DNA of 12,775 nucleotides, taken from positions 1 to 12,775 of the forward strand of contig CANLCC010000054.1 of NCBI GenBank assembly GCA_947488815.1, read 5' to 3'. This document shows positions 1 to 6,753 of the stretch, one piece after another; position 1 is the first letter of the stretch; every line of letters starts with the position of its first letter. The position numbers and the translations under genes are program-made. This stretch comes from CAIQIA01 sp945861105. Lineage in GTDB: Bacteria > Cyanobacteriota > Cyanobacteriia > PCC-6307 > Cyanobiaceae. The notes under the pieces are model-generated. The model saw only the letters and a list, made by a program, of their open reading frames with translations. It did not search any database and had not been told where the DNA came from.

Positions 1-720
1 CCCACGGCGGTGCCCAAGCTGATGACCTACCAGCGGGCCATCAGCCGCCGGTCGGTGCAGCTGGGCCACCACCTCTCCGGCGGTAGCCTTCAGTTCAGCG
101 CCATCAGCGACTGGATGATGGCGCCGGTGAACGATGTGGGCCGCTGGCACCTGGTGCCGAATGGGGTCGACCTGGATCGCTATCCCGCCACTGACGTCGT
201 GGCGGCCGATGCACCGCTGGTGTTTCTGGGCCGCATCGAGGCGATCAAGGGGCCGCACCTGGCGATTGCCGCCGCCCGCCGCGCCGGCCTGCCCCTGGTG
301 CTGGCCGGCAATGTGCCCGACGAACACCAGGCCTGGTTCGACCGGGAGGTGCGGCCCGCCCTCGACGGCGAACAGGTGACCTGGATCGGTCCGGTGGACG
401 ATGCCCGCAAGGCCCGCTTGCTGGCCGGCGCCCGGGCGCTGCTGATGCCGATCCTCTGGGAGGAACCCTTCGGCATCGTCATGGCCGAGGCCATGGCCTG
501 CGGCACCCCGGTGCTCGGCTTCCGGCGCGGGGCCGTTCCCGAGGTGGTGACCGACGGTGAGACCGGCTGGGTGGTCGATGACCTGGATCAGCTGGTGGCG
601 GCCATCGGCCGCATCGACACCCTCGACCGGCGGGCCTGCCGCCGCCGTGTCGAGCTCCACTACTCTGCGGCGGCCATCGCCGAGGCTTACCTCGGCATCT
701 ACGCGGCCATGGGTCGCTGA
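1..720 (+). CDS. Glycosyltransferase family 4, C-terminal part (5' end outside window)
   Basis: The reading frame is open from the first base of the window, so the true start lies upstream and only about 239 codons are visible. What remains is the end of the N-terminal lobe (a variable stretch ending in SDWMMAP) and the whole nucleotide-sugar-binding C-terminal lobe of a GT-B enzyme. The interdomain PNGVDLDRY segment is followed by LVFLGRIEAIKG, the strand and basic loop that contact the donor diphosphate. The family 4 EX7E motif is intact (EPFGIVMAE, first Glu at visible codon 155), followed by the usual AMACGTPVLGF and a GETGWVV loop. Family 4 enzymes are retaining transferases that move a sugar from a nucleotide donor to a lipid-linked acceptor in the cytoplasm. 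Sugar specificity cannot be read from sequence. It stops 10 bases before the next gene and is likely cotranscribed with it. An internal GTG at position 10 is not a likely start because it would remove most of the N-terminal lobe. Confidence 0.9.
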   Translation, partial: PTAVPKLMTYQRAISRRSVQLGHHLSGGSLQFSAISDWMMAPVNDVGRWHLVPNGVDLDRYPATDVVAADAPLVFLGRIEAIKGPHLAIAAARRAGLPLVLAGNVPDEHQAWFDREVRPALDGEQVTWIGPVDDARKARLLAGARALLMPILWEEPFGIVMAEAMACGTPVLGFRRGAVPEVVTDGETGWVVDDLDQLVAAIGRIDTLDRRACRRRVELHYSAAAIAEAYLGIYAAMGR

Positions 721-730
721 ACCGGGCGCC

Positions 731-2008
731 ATGAAAGCCGCTGTTGCCCACCTGATCCCGGCGCCCTTCACCCAGCACGTGGCCGCTGCCCTCCACGACG
801 GGGGCCACGACACCACGTTCTTCACCACCCTGGTGGATCGGCCGGGGGGCCTCTGGCAGGGCCTCGCCCGCCGCGCGGCCAACCTCGCCGGGGTGGACCT
901 GGGCCGGGAGCTGGGCCGGCGGGCCGTGACGGTGCTGCCGGCGGAGCGGGTGCGTGATCGACCCCGTCGTGAACTGCTGCGGATGCTGCAGGTGAAGACC
1001 CTCAACGATCCGGTGCTGGGGGATCGCCTGTTCCACTGGGGCCGCGATGGCTTCGATCGCTGGGTGGCCACCCAGCTGCAGGGATTTGACCTGCTCTACG
1101 GCTACGAGTACGCCTCCCTCGCCATGTTCGGCCGGGCCCGGGACCTGGGGGTGCGCACCGCCTACGACCTGCCCTCACCGGAGCACGATGCCGTTGAGGC
1201 CCTGCTGGCGCCCGAGTACGACCGCTTCCCGTCATTGGTGACGCCCTACCGGCGCCACACGGGGAGCCTGCAGGCCGAACGCACCGAACGGCGACGGCAG
1301 GAATGGGAACTGGCCGATCTGGTGGTGGCCAATTCCCGCTTCACCGCCGACACCTGGACGGCGGCCGGCTGGAGCCCCCGCCGGGTGGCGGTGGTGCCCT
1401 ATGGCGCCCCGCCCCCCCTTGACGCCCCGGTGCCGGTGCCCCTCGACGGCCCCCTGCGGCTCCTCTGGGCCGGCACCTTCTCGATCCGCAAGGGGGCCCA
1501 CCTGCTGCTCGAGGCCGTGGAAGGGCTGGGCCATGGCCCGCAGCGGTTGCAGATCGACGTCTATGGCGCCCAGGGATTGCCGGCCGAGCGGGTGGCGGCA
1601 GCGCCGGCGGCGGTGCGGTTCCACGGCAGCATCCCCCGGCCCGAGCTGCTGCGGCGGATGCAGGCGGCCCATGCTCTGATCTTTCCCACCCTGTGCGATG
1701 GCTTCGGTCTGGTGGTCAACGAGGCCTTCTCCCAGGGCCTGCCGGTGGTCACCACCCGCCGTGCCGGCGCCGCGGATCTGGTGCGGGAGGGCGAGAACGG
1801 CTGGCTGATCGAGGCCGGCGATGCCGGCGCCATCGCCGCGGCGATCGAGCGGCTGGAGGCCGACCGGGAGGGGCTGGCGGCCATGCGGCCGGAGGCCCTG
1901 CGCACGGCCGCCGGCTGGCAATGGCACGACTACCGCCGCTGCATCCGTGAGGTGCTCGAACAGGCGGTGGCCACCCCCGGGCCGGGTCCCCTGCCGCTGG
2001 AGCCATGA
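731..2008 (+). CDS. Glycosyltransferase family 4 (GT-B fold), 425 aa
   Basis: I place the start at ATG 731 because it begins a typical first GT-B strand (MKAAVAHLIP); the frame is open further upstream only as antisense noise over the preceding gene. The acceptor lobe spans roughly residues 1-235. It contains LLYGYEYASL (121-130), a DLPSPEHDA segment (146-154) and the linker helix ELADLVVANSRFT (193-205). The donor lobe starts at LLWAGTFSIRKGAHLL (244-259), with R253/K254 as the basic donor-phosphate contact. The EX7E position reads CDGFGLVVNEA, so the first acidic residue is Asp323 and the second is Glu331. Replacement of the first Glu by Asp occurs in this subfamily and does not imply loss of activity. 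The C-terminus is a helical tail rich in Pro (414-425). The stop overlaps the start of the next gene as ATGA, indicating translational coupling. Acceptor and donor sugars are unknown. A cytoplasmic, membrane-associated role in repeat-unit assembly is inferred from context. Confidence 0.9.
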   Translation: MKAAVAHLIPAPFTQHVAAALHDGGHDTTFFTTLVDRPGGLWQGLARRAANLAGVDLGRELGRRAVTVLPAERVRDRPRRELLRMLQVKTLNDPVLGDRLFHWGRDGFDRWVATQLQGFDLLYGYEYASLAMFGRARDLGVRTAYDLPSPEHDAVEALLAPEYDRFPSLVTPYRRHTGSLQAERTERRRQEWELADLVVANSRFTADTWTAAGWSPRRVAVVPYGAPPPLDAPVPVPLDGPLRLLWAGTFSIRKGAHLLLEAVEGLGHGPQRLQIDVYGAQGLPAERVAAAPAAVRFHGSIPRPELLRRMQAAHALIFPTLCDGFGLVVNEAFSQGLPVVTTRRAGAADLVREGENGWLIEAGDAGAIAAAIERLEADREGLAAMRPEALRTAAGWQWHDYRRCIREVLEQAVATPGPGPLPLEP

Positions 2009-3114
2009 GGCTGGCCTTTTTCACCAACGACTGCCTGCTGGTCGGTTCCGGCGGTGTGCAGGTGTGCACCCATGAGTTCCTGGAGCTGTTCCGGACCATT
2101 GATCCGGCCCTGCCGCTGGTCACCTATGCCACCGACCTGGGGCTGCCGGCGCGGTTGCGGCGTCGGCTGCGCCCCTCGCCGTACCACCGCCTGATCGACC
2201 GGGCCCAGCTGCGGCGCTGCCTCGGCCAGCTCCAGGAGGCCGGCACCTCGGTGCTGCTGCTCAACAACGCCGACGCCCTGGCCCTGGCGCCGGTGCTGCG
2301 GCGGGCGCTGCCGACCCTCCGGCTGGTGTACCTGTCCCACGGACCGGTGGTGACCGATGTCGTCAACGGCCAGCGGCTGCCCCTGCCGGGTGAGGACCGT
2401 CGGCGGCCCTTCGGCGCCACGGCCGGCCGGGTGCTGGACGAGGACCTGCGCCTGCGGCGCTTCCTGGACGGCACCGTGTCGATCTCGGCCAGTGACGATG
2501 CCATGGAGGACTGGCTGGGCAGTCGGTCCCACATCTGGATCCCGAGGCCCCTTGCCGCCCGTCCTCTGGATCTGCAGCCGCTGCCGGGACGGATCGGCTG
2601 CGTCTCCACCCTCAACCATGCCCCCAACCACGACGGTCTGGTGCGGCTGGCCCGGGCCCTCGATGCCCGGGGTGACGTGCAGCTGCGCCTGGTGGGCGGG
2701 CCCGAGGGCCTGGGCCGACGGCTGGCCCGCTGCCATCCTTCGATCGCCTACCTCGGCCGTCTCTCTGATGCCGAGCTGGCGGCGGAGATGGCGAGCTGGC
2801 GGGGTGTCGTCAATCCGATCTTCTGCCTGGCCCGGGGCTGCAGCATGAAGGTAAAGACAGCCCTCGAACAGGGGCTGCCGGTGCTGACCACCCCCATCGG
2901 CGCCCGCGGTTACCACTGGGACCCGCAGGCCCTGCCCCTGGGGGACACCCCCGACGCCCTCGCGCAGCTGGTGACGCAGGTCGCCCTCGATGACGACGCC
3001 CACCGGTCCGCCCTGGCCGGAGCCGCCCACATCGCCACGCTCTCGGAGCCGCGGTCGGCCCTGGTCGCCCGGCTTGAGAGGTTCCTGCGCCTGCTGCCGC
3101 TTCCGCTCAGCTGA
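2005..3114 (+). CDS. GT-B glycosyltransferase, GT4-like, lacking a standard EX7E motif, 369 aa
   Basis: The N-terminus MRLAFFTND followed by GSGGVQVCTHEFLE (14-27) is the first strand and glycine loop of a GT-B glycosyltransferase. VYLSHGPVV (108-116) and DGTVSISASDDAM (155-167) fit the middle of the acceptor lobe. The donor lobe starts at IGCVSTLNHAPNHDGL (197-212), a G-S/T-x-x-x-x-PN-D pattern found in TIGR03087/Stp1-like and related GT4 proteins. It continues with LRLVGGPEG (228-236) and YLGRLSDAELAAEMA (249-263). Where EX7E is expected the protein has CSMKVKTALEQGLPVLTTPIG (279-299), with Lys282/Lys284 and Glu288. This alternative G-x-x-x-K-x-x-E-A-x-x-x-G-x-P-V layout is common in this branch. 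Start and stop are chosen from the ATGA overlap with the upstream gene and the TGA at 3112. The last 8 bases overlap the 3' end of the minus-strand methyltransferase. A true transferase is likely; its sugar is unknown. Confidence 0.82.
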   Translation: MRLAFFTNDCLLVGSGGVQVCTHEFLELFRTIDPALPLVTYATDLGLPARLRRRLRPSPYHRLIDRAQLRRCLGQLQEAGTSVLLLNNADALALAPVLRRALPTLRLVYLSHGPVVTDVVNGQRLPLPGEDRRRPFGATAGRVLDEDLRLRRFLDGTVSISASDDAMEDWLGSRSHIWIPRPLAARPLDLQPLPGRIGCVSTLNHAPNHDGLVRLARALDARGDVQLRLVGGPEGLGRRLARCHPSIAYLGRLSDAELAAEMASWRGVVNPIFCLARGCSMKVKTALEQGLPVLTTPIGARGYHWDPQALPLGDTPDALAQLVTQVALDDDAHRSALAGAAHIATLSEPRSALVARLERFLRLLPLPLS

Positions 3115-3898
3115 CGCCGCTGGCCTGGAAGTAGATCTCGGCGTAATCGTGGTCGGCCTCGGCGACGATGGCGATCATCTCGTCGGCGGTCAGCCAGCGA
3201 TCGGAGGCGAAGCCGCTGGGCGGTTCGCTCAGGCAGTGGTTGAACAGCCCCGGCTGCAGCGAAGCCAGCCGGGCGATGCAGTCGAGGGTCTGCTGGCGGA
3301 ACTGCTGCAGATTGCACTCGAAGCTGAGGGCCCGGATCGGCTGGTGCAGCCCCTGCAGGGCTTCGAGTTCATACCCTTCGACGTCGATCTTGATGTAAGA
3401 CGGCAGGCCGTGGCTGGCGATCAGCTGGTCGAGGGTGACGATCGCCACGCTGGATTCGGTGCTGGCGCCAGCCTGGGCGTCGGACCACTGGCGCGAGAAG
3501 GTGTTGAGCGGACTGGCGGGACCCAGGCGGTAGAAGGTGGCCTGGCCGGCTTCGGCGCCCACCCCGCCATGGACGATGGCCACATCGTTGCGGTGACCGA
3601 AGCGGGCCCGCAGCTGCTCGATGGCGCTGGGGTCGGGTTCAACGCAGATCACCCGTCGGGCGCAGCCGCGGAACTGGGCGGCCTTCTGGCCACAGTTGGC
3701 GCCGATGTCGAAGACGGTGCCACCGCCGTTGGCGGCGATCAGCTGGGCATAGAAGGCTTGCTCGCGGAGCTTCTGCTGCAGGTGCTGCGGATGGCGCAGC
3801 CGCAGATAGAGGCGGTAGAAGGCGGAGTCGTTCAGCCGGTAGGGATTGATCAACCGGTTCAGTGCGCGTCTGAACCGGGATGGTCGGGGCTGGACCAC
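3107..3898 (-). CDS. FkbM family SAM-dependent methyltransferase, 263 aa, inverted within the cluster
   Basis: This protein has the class I Rossmann SAM-binding fold of FkbM methyltransferases, which O-methylate hydroxyls of sugars or polyketides. Motif I is VFDIGANCGQKA (62-73). The acidic ribose-binding position is in VICVEPDP (83-90). TLDQLI (155-160) and the FkbM hallmark YIKIDVEGYELEAL (168-181) follow. The N-terminal 60 residues are basic and helical (RFRRALNRLINPYRL), as is usual before the domain in polysaccharide-linked members. The start is GTG at 3898, the only plausible start between an upstream in-frame stop (3920-3922) and motif I. No Shine-Dalgarno sequence precedes it. It is the only gene here on the minus strand, convergent with the gene ending at 3114 (8-base overlap) and divergent from the gene starting at 3953. 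Sampled lines inside it are 57-72% GC, often lower than flanking transferase lines near 80%, so later acquisition is possible. It probably methylates a sugar of the polymer made by the neighbours. Confidence 0.92.
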   Translation of the reverse strand: MVQPRPSRFRRALNRLINPYRLNDSAFYRLYLRLRHPQHLQQKLREQAFYAQLIAANGGGTVFDIGANCGQKAAQFRGCARRVICVEPDPSAIEQLRARFGHRNDVAIVHGGVGAEAGQATFYRLGPASPLNTFSRQWSDAQAGASTESSVAIVTLDQLIASHGLPSYIKIDVEGYELEALQGLHQPIRALSFECNLQQFRQQTLDCIARLASLQPGLFNHCLSEPPSGFASDRWLTADEMIAIVAEADHDYAEIYFQASGVS

Positions 3899-3952
3899 AG
3901 CCGAATGCCGGATGGCGCGTCAGGCTACCCCGCAGGCCCCGGACTGCCGTTA
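3899..3952. promoter_or_regulatory. 54-base divergent gap between FkbM and glycosyltransferase starts
   Basis: This short gap separates the GTG start of the minus-strand methyltransferase from the ATG of the + strand transferase. By position it could carry promoters for both directions, and it is the only place in the window with divergent starts. I see no convincing -35/-10 pair, no inverted repeat and no Shine-Dalgarno motif. The only AT-rich element is GTTAAT right at the + strand start codon. An in-frame ATG at 3905 lies inside it and could be an alternative start for the + gene. The regulatory role is inference from position only. Confidence 0.25.
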
Positions 3953-5242
3953 ATGCGCCTGCTGCTGGTTTCCCCCCAGTTTCCGCCCACCAATGCCGCC
4001 GACGCCCAGCGCCTGCGCATGCTGCTGCCCCACCTGGGGGCCGCCGGCTGTCGGGCCGAGGTGCTGGCCGTGGAGCCCGGGACCCTGGCGGCACCGCTGG
4101 ATCCATGGCAGGCCGAGGGGTTGCCGGCCGAGGTGCCGGTGCATCGGGTGCGGGGACTGCCCCTCGCCTGGTCGCGGCTGCCGGGGCTGGGGGGGGTGCC
4201 GGCCCGCACCCTCGGGGCCCTCGACCGGGCCGGATCCCGGCTGCTGCGGGGAGGCGGTTTTGATGGCGTCTATTTCTCCACCACCGCCTTTGGCCTGTTC
4301 CGCCTCGGCCCCCGCTGGCGTCGCCGCCACGGGGTGCCGTTTGTGCTCGATTACCAGGACCCCTGGGTCAACGACTTCTACCGGCAGCATCCAGCGATCC
4401 GTCCCCCCGGCGGACGCCTCAAGCAGGCCGTGAGCGACCGGCTCAACCGCTTTCACGAACCGCGGGTGCTGCGCCATGCCAGCGGCATCACGGCGGTCAG
4501 CGCCGACTATGGCCGTCAGATCCGCCGCCGCTATCCCTGGCTGCAGGGACTGCCGGAGCTCGTGCTGCCATTCCCCGGCGAACCCGATGATTTCGCCCGC
4601 CTGCCGGATCCGCCCCCCTGGCCCCTGCCCTTCGACCCCCACGACGGCCTGCTGCACTGGGTCTCGATCGGTCGCGGCGGCGCCGACCTCGCCACGGCCC
4701 TGGAGGGATTGTTCGGCGCCATCGCCGCCCATGCCGATCTGTCCCTGCGCCAGCGTTTGCGCCTGCATTTTCTTGGTACGTCCTACGCCGCGGCCGGCCG
4801 CGGCATCCCCAGCGTGCGCCCCCTGGCCGAGCGCCACGGGCTGGGGGACTGCGTGCAAGAGCAGACCGACCGGCTGCCCCTGTCCCAGGCCCTCAGCTGC
4901 CTCAGGGCCGCCGATGCCCTACTGGTGATCGGCTCCAGCGATGCGGGCTACACGGCCTCAAAGATCTACCCTTACCTCCTCGCCCGGCGCCCATTGCTCG
5001 CCGTCATGCATCGCCGCAGCTCCGTGGTCGACCTGCTCCAGCGTTGTGGCGGTGGCCAGGTGGTCACCTTCGGCGGTGATGATCCCCCCGGCCAGCTGGC
5101 GGCCGCCATTGCCGGCTGCTGGCTGCGCGACGGGGCCTACACCCGGGCGGTGCCGCTGCAGCACGAAGCCTTCAGCCCCTGCACGGCCCGGGCCCAGGCC
5201 GTTGAGCTCACGACCTTCCTGCGGGGCTGCCTGCGGCCATGA
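3953..5242 (+). CDS. GT-B glycosyltransferase, GT4-like, 429 aa
   Basis: The start is set at ATG 3953, where MRLLLVSPQFPPTNAADAQR gives the classic first strand and glycosyltransferase N-terminal loop. The same frame is open back to 2990, but that part is antisense to the methyltransferase and is not protein-like. The acceptor lobe includes FDGVYFSTTAFGL (103-115) and FVLDYQDPWVNDFY (130-143), the D-x-x-D-P-W element of many GT4-type enzymes. ITAVSADYGRQI (179-190) precedes the lobe switch. The donor lobe has LLHWVSIGRGGADL (233-246), RLHFLGTSY (270-278) and ADALLVIGSSDAGYTASKIYPYLLARRPLLAV (320-351). The last takes the place of EX7E; there is no Glu pair, and the conserved Lys337 sits in the S-K-hydrophobic-x-x-Y-L-x-x-x-x-P-L-L pattern of this branch. 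The stop overlaps the next start as ATGA. It is probably the first gene of the main operon or continues the upstream one by read-through. Donor and acceptor are unknown. Confidence 0.82.
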   Translation: MRLLLVSPQFPPTNAADAQRLRMLLPHLGAAGCRAEVLAVEPGTLAAPLDPWQAEGLPAEVPVHRVRGLPLAWSRLPGLGGVPARTLGALDRAGSRLLRGGGFDGVYFSTTAFGLFRLGPRWRRRHGVPFVLDYQDPWVNDFYRQHPAIRPPGGRLKQAVSDRLNRFHEPRVLRHASGITAVSADYGRQIRRRYPWLQGLPELVLPFPGEPDDFARLPDPPPWPLPFDPHDGLLHWVSIGRGGADLATALEGLFGAIAAHADLSLRQRLRLHFLGTSYAAAGRGIPSVRPLAERHGLGDCVQEQTDRLPLSQALSCLRAADALLVIGSSDAGYTASKIYPYLLARRPLLAVMHRRSSVVDLLQRCGGGQVVTFGGDDPPGQLAAAIAGCWLRDGAYTRAVPLQHEAFSPCTARAQAVELTTFLRGCLRP

Positions 5243-6753
5243 CCCGCTCCCCCCTGCCGCCCCTGGCCGCCGTCGCCCCCCCGGGCCATCGCCGCGATGA
5301 GGTGTCGATCGAGCAGGTGGCGGGGGGCTTTCAGCGGCTGGCCCAGCGCCTGCTGCCCTGGCTGCAGGGGCTGCTCGCCGCCATTGCCGGCCTGCTGTTG
5401 TTCGCGGCCGGCCTGCCCAGCCTGCTGCTTTTCGCGGCGATCGCCGGTCCACTGGTGGTGCTGCTGCAGCTGTGGTTGCGCCAGGCCGGTCCGGTGCTGC
5501 CGATCCTGCCGGCCTATCTGCTCATCCAGGCGATCGTCAATCTCTTGCCGCTGGCCGGGTCCAGCATCCCGGCGGCCTGGGTGGAGAGGGGCGACCTGCT
5601 CTCGGCCGTGACGGCCTCCCTGGCCCTCTGGTTCGTGGCCATCGGCGCCGGCTGGCTGTTCACGGCTCCGACGCTGGGCATGGTTGCCGACCGCACGCCC
5701 CTTCCCCTGGCGCGCACCCAGACCTGGCTGGCCCATCAGCTGCTGCTGGTGGCCCTGCTGAGCCGGTTGGCCCCGGCGTTGCCTGGGTTCTGGACGGTGC
5801 TCGGCAGCAATGCCAACACCGTGTTTTCGCTGCTCAAGGTGGTGGGCAGTTTTGCCATCACCGCCGGCGGGTTTCTGGGGGCCTACCGCTGGGCGATCGG
5901 TGCCCTGCCCCGCCCCTGGCTCTGGTGGCTCACGGTGGGGGCGATTCTGTTCCAGAGCTTTGCGACCCTGCTGCTGTCCAGTGCCCAGGGTCTGGTGCTG
6001 ACGGTGCTGCTGGGGTTGTGGCTGGGCCGGCCCCGGCGCGCCCTGCCGGTGACGCTGGTGGCGCTGGTGCTGGTGGGAGTGCTGCAGCAGGGCAAGGCGG
6101 TGGTGCGGGAGCGCTACTGGGACAACGGCACTGGCGGCAAGGCCCTGGCGGCCGTCAGCCCGACGCAGCTGGTGGCCGAATGGATCGACGCCAGCCTCAA
6201 TGCCGATCCGGCAGCCGGCTCCGGCATCCAGAAGAAGGGCCTGGCTGACCGGGTCAGCAATCTCTACAACCTCTTTTATGTGGTCGACAAACTCGAGGCC
6301 GGCACGCCGCCGATGGATGGAGGCAGCCTGGCGGTGATTCCCCAGGTGCTGGTGCCGCGGGTGCTCAATCCCGAGAAGGTGCGCGGTCAGGAGGGGCAGG
6401 TGCTGCTCAACCTGCATTTCGGCCGGCAGCAGAACCGCGAGCAGACCGAGGTCACCTACATCGCCTGGGGCTTTCTGCCCGAGGCCGTCGGGAACTTCGG
6501 CAGCTTCTTCGGTCCCCTGCTCTATGGCGTCGTGGTGGGCATGCTGTTGCGCATCAGCGAGAACGTCGGCCGTCTGCAGCCCCTGCTCTCGGTCGCCGGG
6601 CTGCTGTCGCTGGCGGTGACCGTTGTCTGGCTCACGTCGTACGAGATGGTGGCGTCGACCTTTGTCGGCTCCATCGCCCAGATCATCACGTTCCTGCTGC
6701 TGCTGACGCTCGTGCTGGGTTCCGGCGGTTCGGCGGCCGCCCCACGCCGTTGA
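5239..6753 (+). CDS. Multi-pass membrane protein, probable Wzy-like polysaccharide repeat-unit polymerase, 504 aa
   Basis: After a short charged N-terminus (1-40) the protein is a string of hydrophobic helices, by eye around residues 42-60, 61-80, 88-106, 123-146, 163-181, 200-218, 228-247, 248-264 and 270-284. A hydrophilic stretch of about 135 residues follows (286-420), then final helices near 422-438, 449-467 and 473-494. The long loop late in the protein contains DRVSNLYNLFYVVD (337-350) and IPQVLVPRVLNPEKVRG (367-383). The P-R-x-L-x-P-x-K element in this position is seen in Wzy/EpsG-type O-antigen polymerases, which join lipid-linked repeat units at the outer face of the inner membrane. 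WGFLPEAVGNFGSFFG (410-425) also fits the glycine/aspartate-poor re-entry seen in these proteins. It is the only integral membrane protein in the window and sits among glycosyltransferases, as Wzy usually does. It could instead be another polytopic export protein, but helix number and loop argue against an MOP-type flippase. Start and stop overlap the neighbours (ATGA, TTGA). Confidence 0.65.
   Translation: MTRSPLPPLAAVAPPGHRRDEVSIEQVAGGFQRLAQRLLPWLQGLLAAIAGLLLFAAGLPSLLLFAAIAGPLVVLLQLWLRQAGPVLPILPAYLLIQAIVNLLPLAGSSIPAAWVERGDLLSAVTASLALWFVAIGAGWLFTAPTLGMVADRTPLPLARTQTWLAHQLLLVALLSRLAPALPGFWTVLGSNANTVFSLLKVVGSFAITAGGFLGAYRWAIGALPRPWLWWLTVGAILFQSFATLLLSSAQGLVLTVLLGLWLGRPRRALPVTLVALVLVGVLQQGKAVVRERYWDNGTGGKALAAVSPTQLVAEWIDASLNADPAAGSGIQKKGLADRVSNLYNLFYVVDKLEAGTPPMDGGSLAVIPQVLVPRVLNPEKVRGQEGQVLLNLHFGRQQNREQTEVTYIAWGFLPEAVGNFGSFFGPLLYGVVVGMLLRISENVGRLQPLLSVAGLLSLAVTVVWLTSYEMVASTFVGSIAQIITFLLLLTLVLGSGGSAAAPRR

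Noticed and set aside
1930..3030. 366-codon minus-strand open frame opposite the 2005-3114 transferase
   Set aside because: Same antisense artefact: Gln/Gly/Pro-rich with no motif, while the + strand carries a coherent GT-B protein.
3905..3952. Alternative ATG start at 3905 for the 3953-5242 transferase
   Set aside because: It would add 16 residues (Pro/Gly-rich) before a typical first GT-B strand; the family normally starts right at that strand.
5437..5444. A GCGATCGC octamer (HIP1-like, typical of many cyanobacteria)
   Set aside because: I found only one copy in 12.8 kb. At this GC content about one would be expected by chance, so it does not support a cyanobacterial origin.
5137..6417. 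426-codon minus-strand open frame opposite the membrane protein
   Set aside because: It is His/Gln/Arg-rich low-complexity translation, the mirror of Leu/Val/Ala-rich membrane helices, with no domain signal.
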